A stretch of 23,268 nt of DNA from Azospirillum sp. 47_25 (GTDB lineage: Bacteria; Pseudomonadota; Alphaproteobacteria; RF32; CAG-239), in NCBI GenBank assembly GCA_001917125.1, contig MNTU01000024.1, forward strand, positions 1 to 23,268, in the 5' to 3' direction. Shown here piece by piece: positions 6,954-14,647 of this stretch. The notes beneath the pieces are model-generated. The model did not search any database, had not been told where the DNA came from, and was given only the letters and a program-made list of their open reading frames with translations. The position numbers and the translations under genes are program-made. The stretch's first letter is position 1, and each line of letters opens with the position of its first letter.

Positions 6954-7072
6954 AACCCGTGAATTCAAGGCTTCGGCAAAAAAAATGTCCTCGCGGGCGG
7001 ATTGTGGAGAGTGAGGCATTTTTATTTGCTTCTTTGGGGAAACTAATGTATCAATAGTGTCAGGAGAAATTT

Positions 7073-7780
7073 ATGCGCCATATTTGTTACTCATCTGAAG
7101 TTTATCATCTTGATCCCCGGGATTTGGCCGTGCTTGCCGACAGCCCCAAAAGCTGCAAGGCAGACTGCGCGGACAAGGTTGTTATCCTCATCGGGGAAAA
7201 AGACATTTATGATGCGCAGAAACCGGTGATTTATGACACGCTGCTCAAAGGGCGCAGTTTGGTGGAAAAAGCCGTTGCCGACGGCAGGGACTTTATTCCG
7301 GTCCGCATTGCCTTTATCTCCCGAACGGCAGCATGGGACTTTGTATCACCGCTCATCCGGGTGCTGCGTTACAAATACAAGGCTTATTCCAGCAATATTT
7401 ATCACATCAATCCTTTTGAAATCCGGCGGCTTAAAATCGAGCGCAGTTTCCGCACGCCGGAAAATGCCTATCAATTCTCCAACCCCAAATACAAAATGCC
7501 CGAGAGCGAACGCAAAAAGCTCTATCGGCAGCTGGCGGACAGCATGCGCCGGAACGGCTATGACGACCGCTTTCCGCTGGATATCATGCTCTGTCGCAAT
7601 CTGGGCATTCAGGATACCCTTAATCAGGGGCATCACCGGATGGGCGTGGCTATCGACTGCAACATTCAAAGGGTTTCGGTGATGTTTTCCGCCGCCGGGC
7701 AGGCGCCGCGTTTTCTGCATCCGTTTTTCAAAATAATTGCCCGCTTTAATTTGTGGTTTAAACATTTGTTCCAAAAATGA
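7073..7780 (+). CDS. Hypothetical protein with a C-terminal ParB/sulfiredoxin-like fold
   Basis: A 235-residue protein, first gene of a three-gene operon. The N-terminal 110 residues are not recognisable. From about residue 115 the sequence INPFEIRRLKIERSF, then RRNGYDDRFPLDIMLCRN, then NQGHHRMGVAI followed by a V-x-V-M-F strand, follows the layout of ParB-like domains (a parameter strand, a conserved G-x-HR core and a final strand), although the usual D-G-x-HR is N-Q-G-HHR. Small ParB-fold proteins also act as ATP-dependent kinases or nucleases, so no activity can be assigned. The C-terminus is hydrophobic and aromatic (FFKIIARFNLWFKHLF), perhaps an amphipathic membrane-associating helix. 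The ATG is preceded by CAGGAGAAATTT, a strong ribosome binding site. The neighbouring glycosyltransferase starts 9 bases later, suggesting a role in glycan or envelope biology. Confidence 0.65.
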   Translation: MRHICYSSEVYHLDPRDLAVLADSPKSCKADCADKVVILIGEKDIYDAQKPVIYDTLLKGRSLVEKAVADGRDFIPVRIAFISRTAAWDFVSPLIRVLRYKYKAYSSNIYHINPFEIRRLKIERSFRTPENAYQFSNPKYKMPESERKKLYRQLADSMRRNGYDDRFPLDIMLCRNLGIQDTLNQGHHRMGVAIDCNIQRVSVMFSAAGQAPRFLHPFFKIIARFNLWFKHLFQK

Positions 7781-7789
7781 GACTGTCTG

Positions 7790-8848
7790 ATGAAGAAAAT
7801 TATTCATGTGTCAAACTTTAACTTAATCCGGCTCAAAGGATGTTTTCAGGTCGGTTTCCCGTTCAAAATCTCCAACGGGCTTATTCGCAACGGCTATTCG
7901 GTGCTGAATTATCCTGACCGGGATTTGTGCCGGATGTTCGGTTTCGGACACATGAATTTTATCGGACGGAACAGACTGAACAAGCATTTAATCAACTTCT
8001 GCAAAGTTACCGAGCCGGATGCAATTTTAATCGGGCATGCCGATTTAATCAGCAATGAAACCCTGTTTGAAATCAAGCGGCTGTTTCCGGCTCTAAAAAT
8101 CATGCAATGGAGCTGTGACTGGATTGTTCCCGGCTATGCGGAAAGAAACATCAAAGCGGTTTCTTCGCGTCTGGAAGCGGTTGACATGACGCTAATCAGC
8201 ACCGGCGACCGCAACCTGCTGCAGCAATTCAAGCGCCCCGGAAAAGCGGTCGGCTATCTGCCTAACATGGCTGACGACAGTCTGGAAACCGGGCGGGCTT
8301 TCGAGCATAAAGAGCTTCCCTATGACATAATGCTGTGCGCCAATACCGGGAAACGCCAGTTTTGCGGGCAGGACGAGGAACTGGAAAGCATTATCGACGA
8401 AGCTGACCGGAGAGTGCCCGGGCTCAAATGGAAACTCGCCGGCATTAAGAATACGCCGGCGCTGAACGGCTACGCCTATATTAAGGCGCTGGGCGAGAGC
8501 GCCATGGGCTTTAATCTCAGCCGGCTGAACGATATTTATCTTTACAGTTCGGATCGCATGGTACACGCCATGGCCAACGGTCAGCTCACATTTTTGGATC
8601 GCCGCAACGGATTTCAGGATCTGTTCGGCGAAGAAGAAGCCGTATTTTATGAAACGCCGGACGAATTTTATGACAAGCTTAAATTTTATAAAAACAATCC
8701 TCCGGCCCGCATGAAAATTGCCGCAGCCGGACATGAAAAAATTCATCGGGAATACAGCAATGTCGCGGTTACCAAATATATGGCGGAATTGCTTTTCGGC
8801 GAAAAAACTTCGGCTCTCCGCCCCTGGCAGATTTTGTTAAAGGACTGA
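7790..8848 (+). CDS. CgeB-like glycosyltransferase (GT-B fold)
   Basis: A 352-residue cytoplasmic protein. The N-terminal half (MKKIIHVSNFNLIRLKGCFQ; later EPDAILIGHADLIS and a W-S-x-D-W segment) fits the acceptor-side Rossmann domain of a GT-B glycosyltransferase. The C-terminal half carries the family-like pattern ALGESAMGFNLSR, then SSDRMVHAMANGQLTFLDRR, FxDLF and EAVFYETPDEFYDKL, ending with a helix containing HREYSN. This corresponds to the CgeB/group-1-like transferases that put sugars on surface polysaccharide or glycoproteins; donor and acceptor are unknown. No membrane segment. It begins 9 bases after the ParB-like gene with a weak ribosome binding site, implying translational coupling, and ends 4 bases before the HD gene. 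Confidence 0.78.
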   Translation: MKKIIHVSNFNLIRLKGCFQVGFPFKISNGLIRNGYSVLNYPDRDLCRMFGFGHMNFIGRNRLNKHLINFCKVTEPDAILIGHADLISNETLFEIKRLFPALKIMQWSCDWIVPGYAERNIKAVSSRLEAVDMTLISTGDRNLLQQFKRPGKAVGYLPNMADDSLETGRAFEHKELPYDIMLCANTGKRQFCGQDEELESIIDEADRRVPGLKWKLAGIKNTPALNGYAYIKALGESAMGFNLSRLNDIYLYSSDRMVHAMANGQLTFLDRRNGFQDLFGEEEAVFYETPDEFYDKLKFYKNNPPARMKIAAAGHEKIHREYSNVAVTKYMAELLFGEKTSALRPWQILLKD

Positions 8849-8852
8849 GACA

Positions 8853-9476
8853 ATGGATTACAATCACCGGACGGCCGCAGAACTTTGGCAGCGCTTTGCC
8901 GAACGGCATCAGGCGGAAATGACGCCGGCCATTCTGAAAGCCGGAGAATTCGCTTTAGAAGCCCACCGCGGGCAAAACCGCAAAATTGATTGTCTGCCCT
9001 ATGTTTCGCACGTTTTTGACGTGGCGGAAATTCTGCTTGGCTGCAAGGCATCGGAAAATCTGGTCATTGCCGGTATTTTGCATGATATTCTGGAAGACAC
9101 GTCCCAAACGGCCGATGACATCCGTGCCCTGTTTCCAGCAGAACAAGGCGAAGCCATACTGCATATTATCATGGCCGACAATGAAAGCGATAAGGAGGCT
9201 CCCTGGCAGGAACGGAAAATGGAAACCATTCGTTATGCCGAAACGACGGAAGAAACCGACGGACTTCTGCTTATCTGTGCCGATAAAATTTCTAATCTGA
9301 ATTCAATGGTCTGCGGTTTGGAAAGCGGCGGCAACCTGGTCTGGCATTATTTTCACAGCCCGAAAGACCGCCAAATTTGGTATTATGAAACACTGTACAA
9401 TATTTTTCGCCAAAAGCTCACGACTTACGACTGTTTGCTCAAGCGTTACTTTAACCTTCTAAACCTTATCCGGTAG
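8853..9476 (+). CDS. Small HD-domain hydrolase, SpoT/MESH1-like (putative alarmone or nucleotide hydrolase)
   Basis: A 207-residue protein consisting essentially of one HD domain. Metal-site residues of the RelA/SpoT hydrolase and MESH1 group are visible: His53 (PYVSH), His77-Asp78 with Glu81-Asp82 (ILHDILED), and Asp144 in ADKISNL. The preceding A-x-x-AHRGQ-x-R-K is also typical of this group. These enzymes remove pyrophosphate from the 3' position of (p)ppGpp, or in MESH1 the phosphate of NADPH. There is no synthetase, TGS or ACT domain, so it is a stand-alone hydrolase if active. The start ATG lies just downstream of AAGGACTGAGACA inside the end of the glycosyltransferase, consistent with one operon. 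Its stop codon is separated by a single base from the stop of the convergent gene. The exact substrate is uncertain. Confidence 0.8.
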   Translation: MDYNHRTAAELWQRFAERHQAEMTPAILKAGEFALEAHRGQNRKIDCLPYVSHVFDVAEILLGCKASENLVIAGILHDILEDTSQTADDIRALFPAEQGEAILHIIMADNESDKEAPWQERKMETIRYAETTEETDGLLLICADKISNLNSMVCGLESGGNLVWHYFHSPKDRQIWYYETLYNIFRQKLTTYDCLLKRYFNLLNLIR

Positions 9477-9477
9477 C

Positions 9478-10554
9478 TTAATAGCGGATAATCTGATTTA
9501 AAATCGGATCGCGGTCAATAAACTGCAGAGCACGGGCGAAACTGTCCGGTTCGCTCAGTACGGTGTAATAATTGGCTTTAATTCCGGGTGCCATTTGCAA
9601 TGCATTGATAAAGTCTTCCTTTGACAGAGGATCCTGCTTGACGTAATTGAAAAAGCCGGTAATTGACAGGATATCCCGGACATTGGCCGTGCTGGGATTA
9701 TTTTGCAGCAAGGCACAAAGATAAGTCGCAACTCCGACCTGAAGACCATGCATCCGCGGCCGGCGGGAAACCGCATCCAGCCCGTGAGAAATCAAATGCT
9801 CCGAACCGCTGGCCGGACGGGAACTGCCGGCAATTTCCATGGCAATGCCGCTGGTCAGCAGCGAATTAACCAGACTGCGCTGGAAAGACGGTTCATTGAT
9901 ATCGGTGCTGTGTTTGTTAAACAGCAACGTCAGCGAATTGTAAGACAGCAGCGACGCAAAGTCGTTGTAACGGTCAAGTTTGCGTTCGGCGGCCTGCTTC
10001 CAGTCATAGAGAGCGGTAATTTTGGAGACCATATCCCCTACTCCGGAATAAAGGCATATCTGCGGCGATTCACGAACGACTTCCAAGTCAGCGACGACGC
10101 CGAAAGGAATGCTGGCTTTAACCGTCTTTCGCTTACCGTCAACAATCAACGAAGAATTCGGACTGCAAAAACCGTCGTTGGAAGTGGACGTCGGAACCGA
10201 AACAAAAGGCAGCTTGAGCAGATGAGCGCTGAATTTGGCAAAATCAAGCGCCTTGCCGCCGCCGATGCCGACGATGACTTCGGCCGCTTTGGGCAGGCTG
10301 AAAGTTATTTTGGTTATTTCTTCAATATTGATAAAACGCACATCCTGTTCATAAACCGCTTTAACGCCGTTTTCCTCCAGCCCGGGATAAAAACGGTCGG
10401 CCAGAAGGCGCTGGATTCCCTCGCTCCAGAAAATAACGGCATTGGTAAGATTTTTATCGGCGAGATATTTGCCGATTTTTTTGACCTTGCCGTCACCGAT
10501 TTTCAAAAGGTAGGGAATATTAATCTGTTTATTGGTATAGAGCGGATACAGCAT
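9478..10554 (-). CDS. sn-Glycerol-1-phosphate dehydrogenase-like enzyme (EgsA/AraM family, Fe-ADH superfamily)
   Basis: A 358-residue member of the metal-dependent dehydroquinate synthase/iron alcohol dehydrogenase superfamily. Seen: NAD(P)-binding GIGGGKALD (96-104), PTSTSNDGFCSP (121-132) typical of glycerol-1-phosphate dehydrogenases, GVGD with Asp174, SGSEHLISH with His253, and His269; the Asp and the two His are the likely metal ligands. The family reduces dihydroxyacetone phosphate to sn-glycerol-1-phosphate, the backbone of archaeal lipids and of a few bacterial compounds. Related enzymes of other specificity exist, so the substrate is probable, not certain. The start at 10554 follows AAGGAGAT and is one base after the stop of the HAD gene, so the two are tightly coupled. 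No prenyl-glyceryl transferase lies nearby. Confidence 0.82.
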   Translation of the reverse strand: MLYPLYTNKQINIPYLLKIGDGKVKKIGKYLADKNLTNAVIFWSEGIQRLLADRFYPGLEENGVKAVYEQDVRFINIEEITKITFSLPKAAEVIVGIGGGKALDFAKFSAHLLKLPFVSVPTSTSNDGFCSPNSSLIVDGKRKTVKASIPFGVVADLEVVRESPQICLYSGVGDMVSKITALYDWKQAAERKLDRYNDFASLLSYNSLTLLFNKHSTDINEPSFQRSLVNSLLTSGIAMEIAGSSRPASGSEHLISHGLDAVSRRPRMHGLQVGVATYLCALLQNNPSTANVRDILSITGFFNYVKQDPLSKEDFINALQMAPGIKANYYTVLSEPDSFARALQFIDRDPILNQIIRY

Positions 10555-10555
10555 T

Positions 10556-11206
10556 TCAGATCTCCTTTATACAGCGGCAGACATCGCGAAAGTCGGCGAA
10601 GGGTTCGGTTTTAATGTTTTCACGGCGGCAGAGGTCCAGCAGGCGCTTTTTGGCAAAGACCACATCGGCTTCCCGCGCCGGCAGAATGTCAGGCGGTCCG
10701 TCTCCGGCAAAAACAACCCGAAATCCCCGTTCTTTCAGATTTTTAACGACAGCGGCCTTTGAGACGCCGATATTGTCGTCATAACACGGGTGATCTTCCG
10801 GCAGGCGTTTCATTACCAGGCCTGTCTCAACGCTGTAATCGCAATGGTTTGTCACCAGACAAACCCCGTATTTGCCGATAAGCCCGCCGATAAGCAGGTT
10901 TATATACCAATCGCAACCGGCAGAGCAGATGTAAACGGGAATTTTTTTGGCATGGCAAAGCGCAACCGTTTCGGGAAACCAGGAATCCAGAGGTATATTT
11001 TTAACAAAAGCAGGCAGATCAGGCAAACCGCGCAGCCGGCCGAACATTTCATTTAAAGCGTCAAAATGTTTTTTGCGGCCGGAAAGATATTCGCGCCAGG
11101 GTTCAAGCATTTCATCGGTAAAATAGCGCCCGGCAGCCAAAGTGAAAAAATCATCGGCACTGACCGTTCCGTCAAAATCGCTTACCAAAGCCCATTGTTC
11201 CGCCAT
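10556..11206 (-). CDS. HAD-superfamily phosphatase, MtnX/PSP-like
   Basis: A 216-residue haloacid dehalogenase-type phosphatase. Motif I is DFDGT (Asp10 nucleophile, Asp12 acid-base), motif II is the CSAG segment in KKIPVYICSAGCDWYI, the motif III lysine is in the GVSKAAVV region, and motif IV is GDGPPD, followed by ADVVFAKKRLLDLC. This last stretch is typical of the MtnX-like subgroup of subclass IB, next to phosphoserine phosphatase. It should remove phosphate from a small metabolite. It is first in an operon with the glycerol-1-phosphate dehydrogenase-like gene, so glycerol-1-phosphate or a derived phosphate is a natural candidate substrate, by context only. The ATG at 11206 has AAAGGAC nearby upstream, and an excellent promoter lies at 11235-11262. 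Confidence 0.82.
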   Translation of the reverse strand: MAEQWALVSDFDGTVSADDFFTLAAGRYFTDEMLEPWREYLSGRKKHFDALNEMFGRLRGLPDLPAFVKNIPLDSWFPETVALCHAKKIPVYICSAGCDWYINLLIGGLIGKYGVCLVTNHCDYSVETGLVMKRLPEDHPCYDDNIGVSKAAVVKNLKERGFRVVFAGDGPPDILPAREADVVFAKKRLLDLCRRENIKTEPFADFRDVCRCIKEI

Positions 11207-11234
11207 TGTCCGTCCTTTCCTGTTGGGTAGTTAG

Positions 11235-11262
11235 ATTATAAGTGCATCCGGTTATTTTTCAA
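11235..11262 (-). promoter_or_regulatory. Strong sigma-70 promoter of the HAD/dehydrogenase operon
   Basis: On the minus strand TTGAAA (11257-11262) and a perfect TATAAT (11235-11240) are 16 bases apart, about 30 bases upstream of the HAD start codon. The -35 region (CTTGAAA) would also fit a heat-shock -35 box. Confidence 0.65.
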
Positions 11263-11279
11263 GTTTTTTTCATCAGCCT

Positions 11280-11308
11280 CTTGTTTTCGGCTTTATGTCT
11301 TCCTAAAT
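11280..11308 (+). promoter_or_regulatory. Putative heat-shock (sigma-32/RpoH-like) promoter of hsp20
   Basis: CTTG (11280-11283), 18 bases, then CCTAAAT (11302-11308) fits the alphaproteobacterial RpoH pattern CTTG-N17/18-CYTATNT with one mismatch. It lies 44 bases before the start codon of a heat-shock chaperone gene. No long ROSE- or CIRCE-type element is evident. Confidence 0.4.
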
Positions 11309-11351
11309 GAAACTTAGAAAGAGTTCATTATAAAATCTGGAGGATTGTAAA

Positions 11352-11840
11352 ATGAGAAAAGATCTTATGAATAATAATCAACATCATTATCTGAACGAAT
11401 TGAACTTTCCGACCAACCGCGATTTGAAAAACCTGTTCGGCAGCTTTTATAATCTGCTGGACCTGCCGGAAAGCCGGGACGTTTCAAGCTGGAACAATTT
11501 CGAGCCAAAGCTGGAAGTTAAAGAAAACAAAGAAAGCGTAAACGTTACCGCCGAAATTCCGGGCATGAACGAAAACGACATTGACCTGCAGCTTTCGGAA
11601 GACGGTTATCTGACAATTTCCGGCGAGAAGAAAAATTCATATGAAAACAAGGAAGGAGGAAGCTATTTCTCCGAAATCAGCTACGGTTCATTCAAACGCA
11701 CCGTCTCCCTGCCCTGGGATTTGGACTTTGACAAAGCAGACGCCAGCTACGACAACGGTTTGCTGAAAGTCTATATTCCGAAGAGCAAAGAAGAAAAAAC
11801 CAAAGTAAAAAAATTAAATGTCAAAAAAGCTTCCAAATAA
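11352..11840 (+). CDS. Small heat-shock protein, Hsp20 family
   Basis: A 162-residue chaperone that holds unfolding proteins in an ATP-independent manner in the cytoplasm. The N-terminal arm (1-50) is Asn/Leu/Phe-rich. The alpha-crystallin domain (about 51-150) starts with EPKLEVKENKESVNVTAEIPGM, a classic beginning, continues with the DGYLTISGEKK strand and the FKRTVSLP segment, and contains the diagnostic NGLLKVYIPK near its end. The C-terminal tail is Lys-rich (KKLNVKKASK), with LNV in place of the usual I-x-I oligomerisation motif. The length is usual for the family. The start ATG at 11352 follows CTGGAGG with a 9-base spacing. Regulation by heat is likely from the promoter. It is monocistronic and ends at a terminator. 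Confidence 0.93.
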   Translation: MRKDLMNNNQHHYLNELNFPTNRDLKNLFGSFYNLLDLPESRDVSSWNNFEPKLEVKENKESVNVTAEIPGMNENDIDLQLSEDGYLTISGEKKNSYENKEGGSYFSEISYGSFKRTVSLPWDLDFDKADASYDNGLLKVYIPKSKEEKTKVKKLNVKKASK

Positions 11841-11862
11841 GTAAGCCGGATTAACAAGAAAC

Positions 11863-11896
11863 GAAAAAGCCTGACAGCAATCTGCCAGGCTTTTTC
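11863..11896. terminator. Bidirectional terminator after hsp20
   Basis: GAAAAAGCCTG (11863-11873) and CAGGCTTTTTC (11886-11896) form an 11-bp stem that can extend inward by CAG/CTG across one mismatch. It ends hsp20 and, in reverse, the convergent membrane protein gene ending at 11908. Confidence 0.85.
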
Positions 11897-11907
11897 TTAA
11901 TGATCCC

Positions 11908-13635
11908 TTAGATTTCAAAGTCTAAGTTCTCATAGAAATCAAGCGGGATAACTTTGCTCTCGCCTTTTCCGTATGAGACTTTGACCTTATCTCCGGGTTT
12001 GGTCCATTTCAGTTCCGGATAGAATTCCGTACTTCCGGTAAACTCAATTCCTTTGACCTCGTTGAACAGAATGTAATAAACATTACTTTCCTGAACGATG
12101 GCGCGGACGGTAAACTGCCGTGTTTCCTTGTTGACGTCTCCGTCTTTAATCTTATCCTGATATGTCTTTTTCAACATACGCAGATAAGCGGCTTCGGCAT
12201 CCTGTTTGGAAACACCGCTGCCAACGGCCTGACGGTTGTTGACTGCCAGAAAACAATAACCGACCACATTTCCCGAACTTCCTTTCATGGTCATGAAATA
12301 AGTCGGAATACCGCGGACATTGTACAGTACCGGAAAATTGGAACTATACTGCGCCGCTTTGGCAAAAGGCTGGTCATCGGCAATACGCATCGCCTCGGTT
12401 TCATTGATACCGATCACGCGGTAAAATTTGGCCGCTTTGGTACGGGTATCAACCAACATAAAACCGTTGGTACCGTTATCAGCTCCGGCAGACTGAATAC
12501 CGGTGTACCAGAAACTGCGTCCTTCGGAATAAACCAAAGTCGTTCCCGGTGTCGGTTCCTGAACGCCTATCTGAGCCCAAACGGCATTCCACCATCCGTC
12601 TTTATATTCGCCCCAGCATCTGATCTGGTCTTCAATAAAGCTCTGCGGCTGAATACGGTCTATCCAGGCCGGCGCATCTTCAATGCTGTAAGCTTTGAGT
12701 TCCCCCGTCTGAGCATCAACGGTAATCGGCCCCTCGGATTCTTCACCGCCGAAACCGATTTTCTGGTCGTAGGATGAAAGAACCCAATAAGGATTTCCGT
12801 TGCCGTCAATTTCAAAGCAGTGGTCATTCAAACCTTTGGAAGCATAGCCATTGCCTTTGATGTGGCGTTCAATGTCATCACCGAAGCGTCCGCTTTCCAG
12901 ATATTGAATGCGCAGCTTCTGTCCGTTAACTTCCGTTACCAGCCAGCGTCTGGTAGCATCGGTCGCGTCAACGATAATGTAACCCGGGGTATGGCCGTTG
13001 CGGAACCATTTCCAGAAGGAACGATGTTCCAGCGGGGCTACCCAAATCAGATCATTGTTAAAAACCAGCTTTTTACCGTTGTTAATGGTAAATTCTCCGG
13101 TAATGTTCTGAATGGTCATATTACCGACTTCTACACGCGAACCTAACCCTAAGTCTTCACCGAGCTTGTCTTCAGCAACCTTGCGGGCCAGTTTACCGTC
13201 AACCGAAATCATTTTGGAAACCGGTATCGGATGAACATCGGCATTGAAGACGCTGTCGGGGACGGTTTCCACTTTCAGACGTTTATAATATTCGTCAGCG
13301 TGGAACATTTCCCAGCTCTGAAAACCGGCAATAAAAAAAGCCAAGACGGTGATTCCGGTCGGAATAAAGCGCCAGGCATACTTTATCTCATAGTCGCTGT
13401 CATCTGCGCAAAAGGCAAAATGAAGACCGGCGCCGGCTAAAGATACAATAAACGCCTCAATCCAAACACCTTCAAATCCCCACCATTGGAGAACCGGCAG
13501 AGTGTTGTAGTTAATAACTCCGAATAAAACAAATACAACGGCGCAAAGAATGCTCCATGTCGTTTTATACTCTTTGTGAAAACTCAGAACCGCAAACAAA
13601 GCGGTAAAACCCAGTGTTAATGCAATGTAACTCAT
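11908..13635 (-). CDS. Conserved-looking membrane protein with large extracytoplasmic or cytoplasmic domain, function unknown
   Basis: A 575-residue protein. Four hydrophobic helices lie at the N-terminus (about residues 2-18, 27-47, 60-80 and 92-108), followed by a soluble region of about 460 residues rich in aromatic residues and beta structure. Within this region, MISVDGKLARKVAEDKLGE and later QDAEAAYLRMLKKTYQDKI look like the helix of PepSY-like inhibitor domains. Segments such as GGEESEGPITVDAQTGELKAY and GFMLVDTRTKAAKFYRV look like repeated beta modules that could be homologous to each other. I do not recognise the family. The start ATG has only an A-rich leader without a clear ribosome binding site, but a consensus-like promoter sits 60 bases upstream. 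The gene is monocistronic between a promoter and the terminator at 11863-11896. Confidence 0.72.
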   Translation of the reverse strand: MSYIALTLGFTALFAVLSFHKEYKTTWSILCAVVFVLFGVINYNTLPVLQWWGFEGVWIEAFIVSLAGAGLHFAFCADDSDYEIKYAWRFIPTGITVLAFFIAGFQSWEMFHADEYYKRLKVETVPDSVFNADVHPIPVSKMISVDGKLARKVAEDKLGEDLGLGSRVEVGNMTIQNITGEFTINNGKKLVFNNDLIWVAPLEHRSFWKWFRNGHTPGYIIVDATDATRRWLVTEVNGQKLRIQYLESGRFGDDIERHIKGNGYASKGLNDHCFEIDGNGNPYWVLSSYDQKIGFGGEESEGPITVDAQTGELKAYSIEDAPAWIDRIQPQSFIEDQIRCWGEYKDGWWNAVWAQIGVQEPTPGTTLVYSEGRSFWYTGIQSAGADNGTNGFMLVDTRTKAAKFYRVIGINETEAMRIADDQPFAKAAQYSSNFPVLYNVRGIPTYFMTMKGSSGNVVGYCFLAVNNRQAVGSGVSKQDAEAAYLRMLKKTYQDKIKDGDVNKETRQFTVRAIVQESNVYYILFNEVKGIEFTGSTEFYPELKWTKPGDKVKVSYGKGESKVIPLDFYENLDFEI

Positions 13636-13694
13636 ACGTTTTTTTTGTTTAATATATTAATAATAGAAAATTCATTATACTGTTTTAGATTTTC

Positions 13695-13723
13695 AGTATA
13701 CCTCATTTTCGGACATTTTACAA
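13695..13723 (-). promoter_or_regulatory. Putative sigma-70 promoter of the 575-residue membrane protein gene
   Basis: On the minus strand TTGTAA (13718-13723) and TATACT (13695-13700) are 17 bases apart. The leader would be about 53 bases. It lies in the 110-base gap after the end of the upstream EamA gene. Confidence 0.55.
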
Positions 13724-13745
13724 TAAATTTTGTACAAAAAGATTT

Positions 13746-14624
13746 TTACTCCTGCGTTCGTATGAGAACAGCATTGGAAATCAGAATTATGGCGCCGCCG
13801 AGCAATATGTTCCAGGTCAGCGGTTTGCCGAGGAACATCCAATCCAAGAACAACCCGGTTACCGGTTCCAAAAGCAGAAGCATACCGACAATTACCGGAC
13901 TGACATTGCGGTTGTTGGCAAACAGCAGCAGATTGGGCGCCACATAAGAAGCTAATGTGTAGATGACAAAATAAAGCCACAGCTGCGGCGGCATTTCCAG
14001 GCTGAATATCCGGACGCCGTTGAACTCAGGCAAAATCCTTAAAATCCAATAGAGTGCAAAAACGGGTATCAGCGTATAAACGCTGGCCGCGAGAAATGTT
14101 CCGGAAGGCGATACATTCTGCCGGCTGAAATATTGAGCCACAATCAGCCATAAAGACAATCCGACACCGCCGAGAACCGCGAGAAGAACACCCCACGGCG
14201 ATAACTCCGTCCCGCCGCTCGGATTGATAAGAAACCACAGGCCGACAATCATACAGCCGACCAGAAACCAGTTCAGCAGCGTCTGGCGGCGGCGAAAATA
14301 AAAGCGTTCGATCAAAATGGTCCAAACCGGCTGCAAATAAATCAGCAATACGACCAATGTAACCGGAATTTTAAGAAAGATCGGCGTATATTGTCCCAGC
14401 GTTATGAAAAACAGAGCGGCGGCAAACAGAAATTTCATTTTCAAAGGTATGCGCCAAAGCTTATGCAAATCACAGCGGGCAAAATAAGCAATAAACAAAA
14501 CGGAAAGCAGATTCGGATAAATCATCAGCTCAAACAAAGATGCTCCGAGGTTTGACAAAACCTTGGCTCCGAAAATGACGCCGCCGTCAAGAATGCCGCT
14601 TAACGCGAGATACAAATAAACCAT
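13746..14624 (-). CDS. EamA/DMT-family transporter, last gene of the DUF2157 operon
   Basis: A 292-residue protein with about ten membrane helices in two EamA halves (about 3-132 and 142-288). The loop motif GQYTPIFLKIPVTLVVLLIY and the later NVSPVIVGMLLLLEPVTG carry the conserved proline-containing helix of the second domain, a signature of this transporter superfamily. Substrate unknown. Its ATG follows GGAGGAAAA and lies 23 bases downstream of the GDYXXLXY gene, so it belongs to that operon. It is only distantly similar to the EamA protein at 1174-2076 and has little N-terminal extension. Confidence 0.85.
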   Translation of the reverse strand: MVYLYLALSGILDGGVIFGAKVLSNLGASLFELMIYPNLLSVLFIAYFARCDLHKLWRIPLKMKFLFAAALFFITLGQYTPIFLKIPVTLVVLLIYLQPVWTILIERFYFRRRQTLLNWFLVGCMIVGLWFLINPSGGTELSPWGVLLAVLGGVGLSLWLIVAQYFSRQNVSPSGTFLAASVYTLIPVFALYWILRILPEFNGVRIFSLEMPPQLWLYFVIYTLASYVAPNLLLFANNRNVSPVIVGMLLLLEPVTGLFLDWMFLGKPLTWNILLGGAIILISNAVLIRTQE

Positions 14625-14647
14625 TTTTCCTCCGCAGAGGAATATAA

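Noticed and set aside
9703..10614. 303-residue open frame on the plus strand
   Set aside because: It lies entirely antisense to the dehydrogenase and the HAD gene end, both with clear catalytic motifs; its sequence is Arg/Gln-rich without recognisable domain.
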